From: Bacteroidota bacterium
Lineage (GTDB): Bacteria > Bacteroidota > Ignavibacteria > Kapaibacteriales > UBA2268
Direction of reading: 5' to 3'
Assembly (NCBI GenBank): GCA_004322215.1
Contig: SCSM01000036.1
Span: 1-64,000 of the forward strand
Length of the DNA: 64,000 nt
A program made the translations under genes and the position numbers. Under the pieces are notes generated by a model. It ran no database searches, was not told the origin of the DNA, and saw only the letters and a program-made list of their open reading frames with translations. Shown piece after piece: positions 63,552 to 64,000 of this stretch (position 1 is its first letter; the number at the start of each line of letters is the position of its first letter).

Positions 63552-64000
63552 ATGAATATGAAAAATAATTTACCGAAAATTGCAATTGTTGGTTACGGTT
63601 CGATGGGAAAGGAAATCGAAAAGTCAGCACTCGCAAAGGGTTTTCAGATTAGCAATATCTTTGAAATTGATAAACAGATTGACGCAAACCAAAATTATGA
63701 TTTCGATGTTGCTATTGATTTTTCTTTTCCTGATTCCGTTTTGGAAAATGTTCGCTCACTCAGTAAGCTTAAAAAGAACATCGTATTAGCCACAACGGGA
63801 TGGAAAAAACATGAGGAAACTATAAAAAGAATTGTTTCTGACAATGACATCGGATTAGTGTATGGCTCTAACTTTTCTGTCGGAATGAATATCTTATTCG
63901 GAATCGTTGAAAATGCATCTCAGATGCTGAACAATCATCCTGATTACGATATTAGCATCAATGAAATTCACCATACGAGGAAAAAGGACAGCCCGAGCGG
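63552..64000 (+). CDS. dapB: 4-hydroxy-tetrahydrodipicolinate reductase (partial)
   Basis: The start is the ATG at 63552 (a second ATG follows at 63558); the frame runs off the right edge after 149 codons. Reduces the DapA product with NAD(P)H in lysine and meso-diaminopimelate synthesis. The nucleotide-binding loop is 'IVGYGSMGKEI' (GxGxxG at 14-19); 'LATTGW' and 'NFSVGMN' are family stretches. The catalytic motif appears at the very end as 'EIHHTRKKDSPSG' (His140-His141, with Lys and the D-x-P-S-G tail). The last third is missing. Confidence 0.95.
   Translation, partial: MNMKNNLPKIAIVGYGSMGKEIEKSALAKGFQISNIFEIDKQIDANQNYDFDVAIDFSFPDSVLENVRSLSKLKKNIVLATTGWKKHEETIKRIVSDNDIGLVYGSNFSVGMNILFGIVENASQMLNNHPDYDISINEIHHTRKKDSPS

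Noticed and set aside
1..64000. tRNA, rRNA or tmRNA genes and complete insertion sequences
   Set aside because: No cloverleaf with a GGTTCGAAT-type arm, no rRNA core sequence and no transposase or integrase frame was found in any gap.

Overview
The window (about 36% G+C by eye) looks like a chromosome segment from the Bacteroidota/Chlorobiota side of the tree, most plausibly a Kapabacteria- or Ignavibacteria-like organism. Thirteen secreted proteins carry, or appear to carry, C-terminal type IX secretion (T9SS) type A sorting domains. Their passengers are typical of that group: SBBP and WD40 propellers, Asp-box repeats, choice-of-anchor D domains, an IgGFc-binding domain and GLUG motifs. Lineage is inferred from gene content only; no rRNA or tRNA gene was seen.

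Layout. 1-8 kb: a truncated SBBP propeller protein (minus), a large Ig-like/T9SS cargo protein and a helix-hairpin-helix outer-membrane protein (both plus). 8-23 kb: a minus-strand block of seven large envelope or secreted proteins (one an OmpA protein with PorE-like architecture) plus an orphan antitoxin-like ORF. 23.5-26.3 kb: a NarL-type sensor kinase and response regulator on the plus strand, flanked by two paralogous GLUG cargo genes that share their upstream DNA. 27.7-32.4 kb: a housekeeping-like minus operon (gltX, lipoprotein, NtrC-type regulator, M16 peptidase). 32.4-33.1 kb: a noncoding stretch with a striking 113-nt nested inverted repeat, the best candidate for a new structured RNA. 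33-39.5 kb: a frameshifted Cys-rich repeat protein and two tandem Asp-box cargo proteins. 39.5-40.1 kb: a gene-free stretch made of short degenerate repeats. 40-46 kb: a kinase-like protein and two more T9SS proteins, one an M12-type metalloprotease.

47-57.3 kb is a surface-polysaccharide operon. It starts with a winged-helix protein and an ABC-2 exporter permease, then a probable type VII toxin-antitoxin pair (MntA/HepT). Next comes a nonulosonic (sialic-like) acid pathway: NeuB synthase, N-acetyl sugar amidotransferase, hexapeptide acetyltransferase, NeuC epimerase and NeuA cytidylyltransferase. The exporter ATPase, a candidate nonulosonyltransferase and a CatB-like acetyltransferase complete it. 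The genes fit making, activating, transferring and exporting a glycan containing a modified nonulosonate. A decayed GIY-YIG nuclease end and a widespread short repeat interrupt the operon before the ATPase.

57.3-64 kb: YceI and RsmB (minus), a beta-barrel protein and a large double-OmpA protein (plus) with a clear terminator, then the start of dapB.

Functions are read from motifs and family knowledge; no database search was possible. Several start codons were moved downstream from the longest possible reading frame to reach a clean signal peptide or Shine-Dalgarno site.
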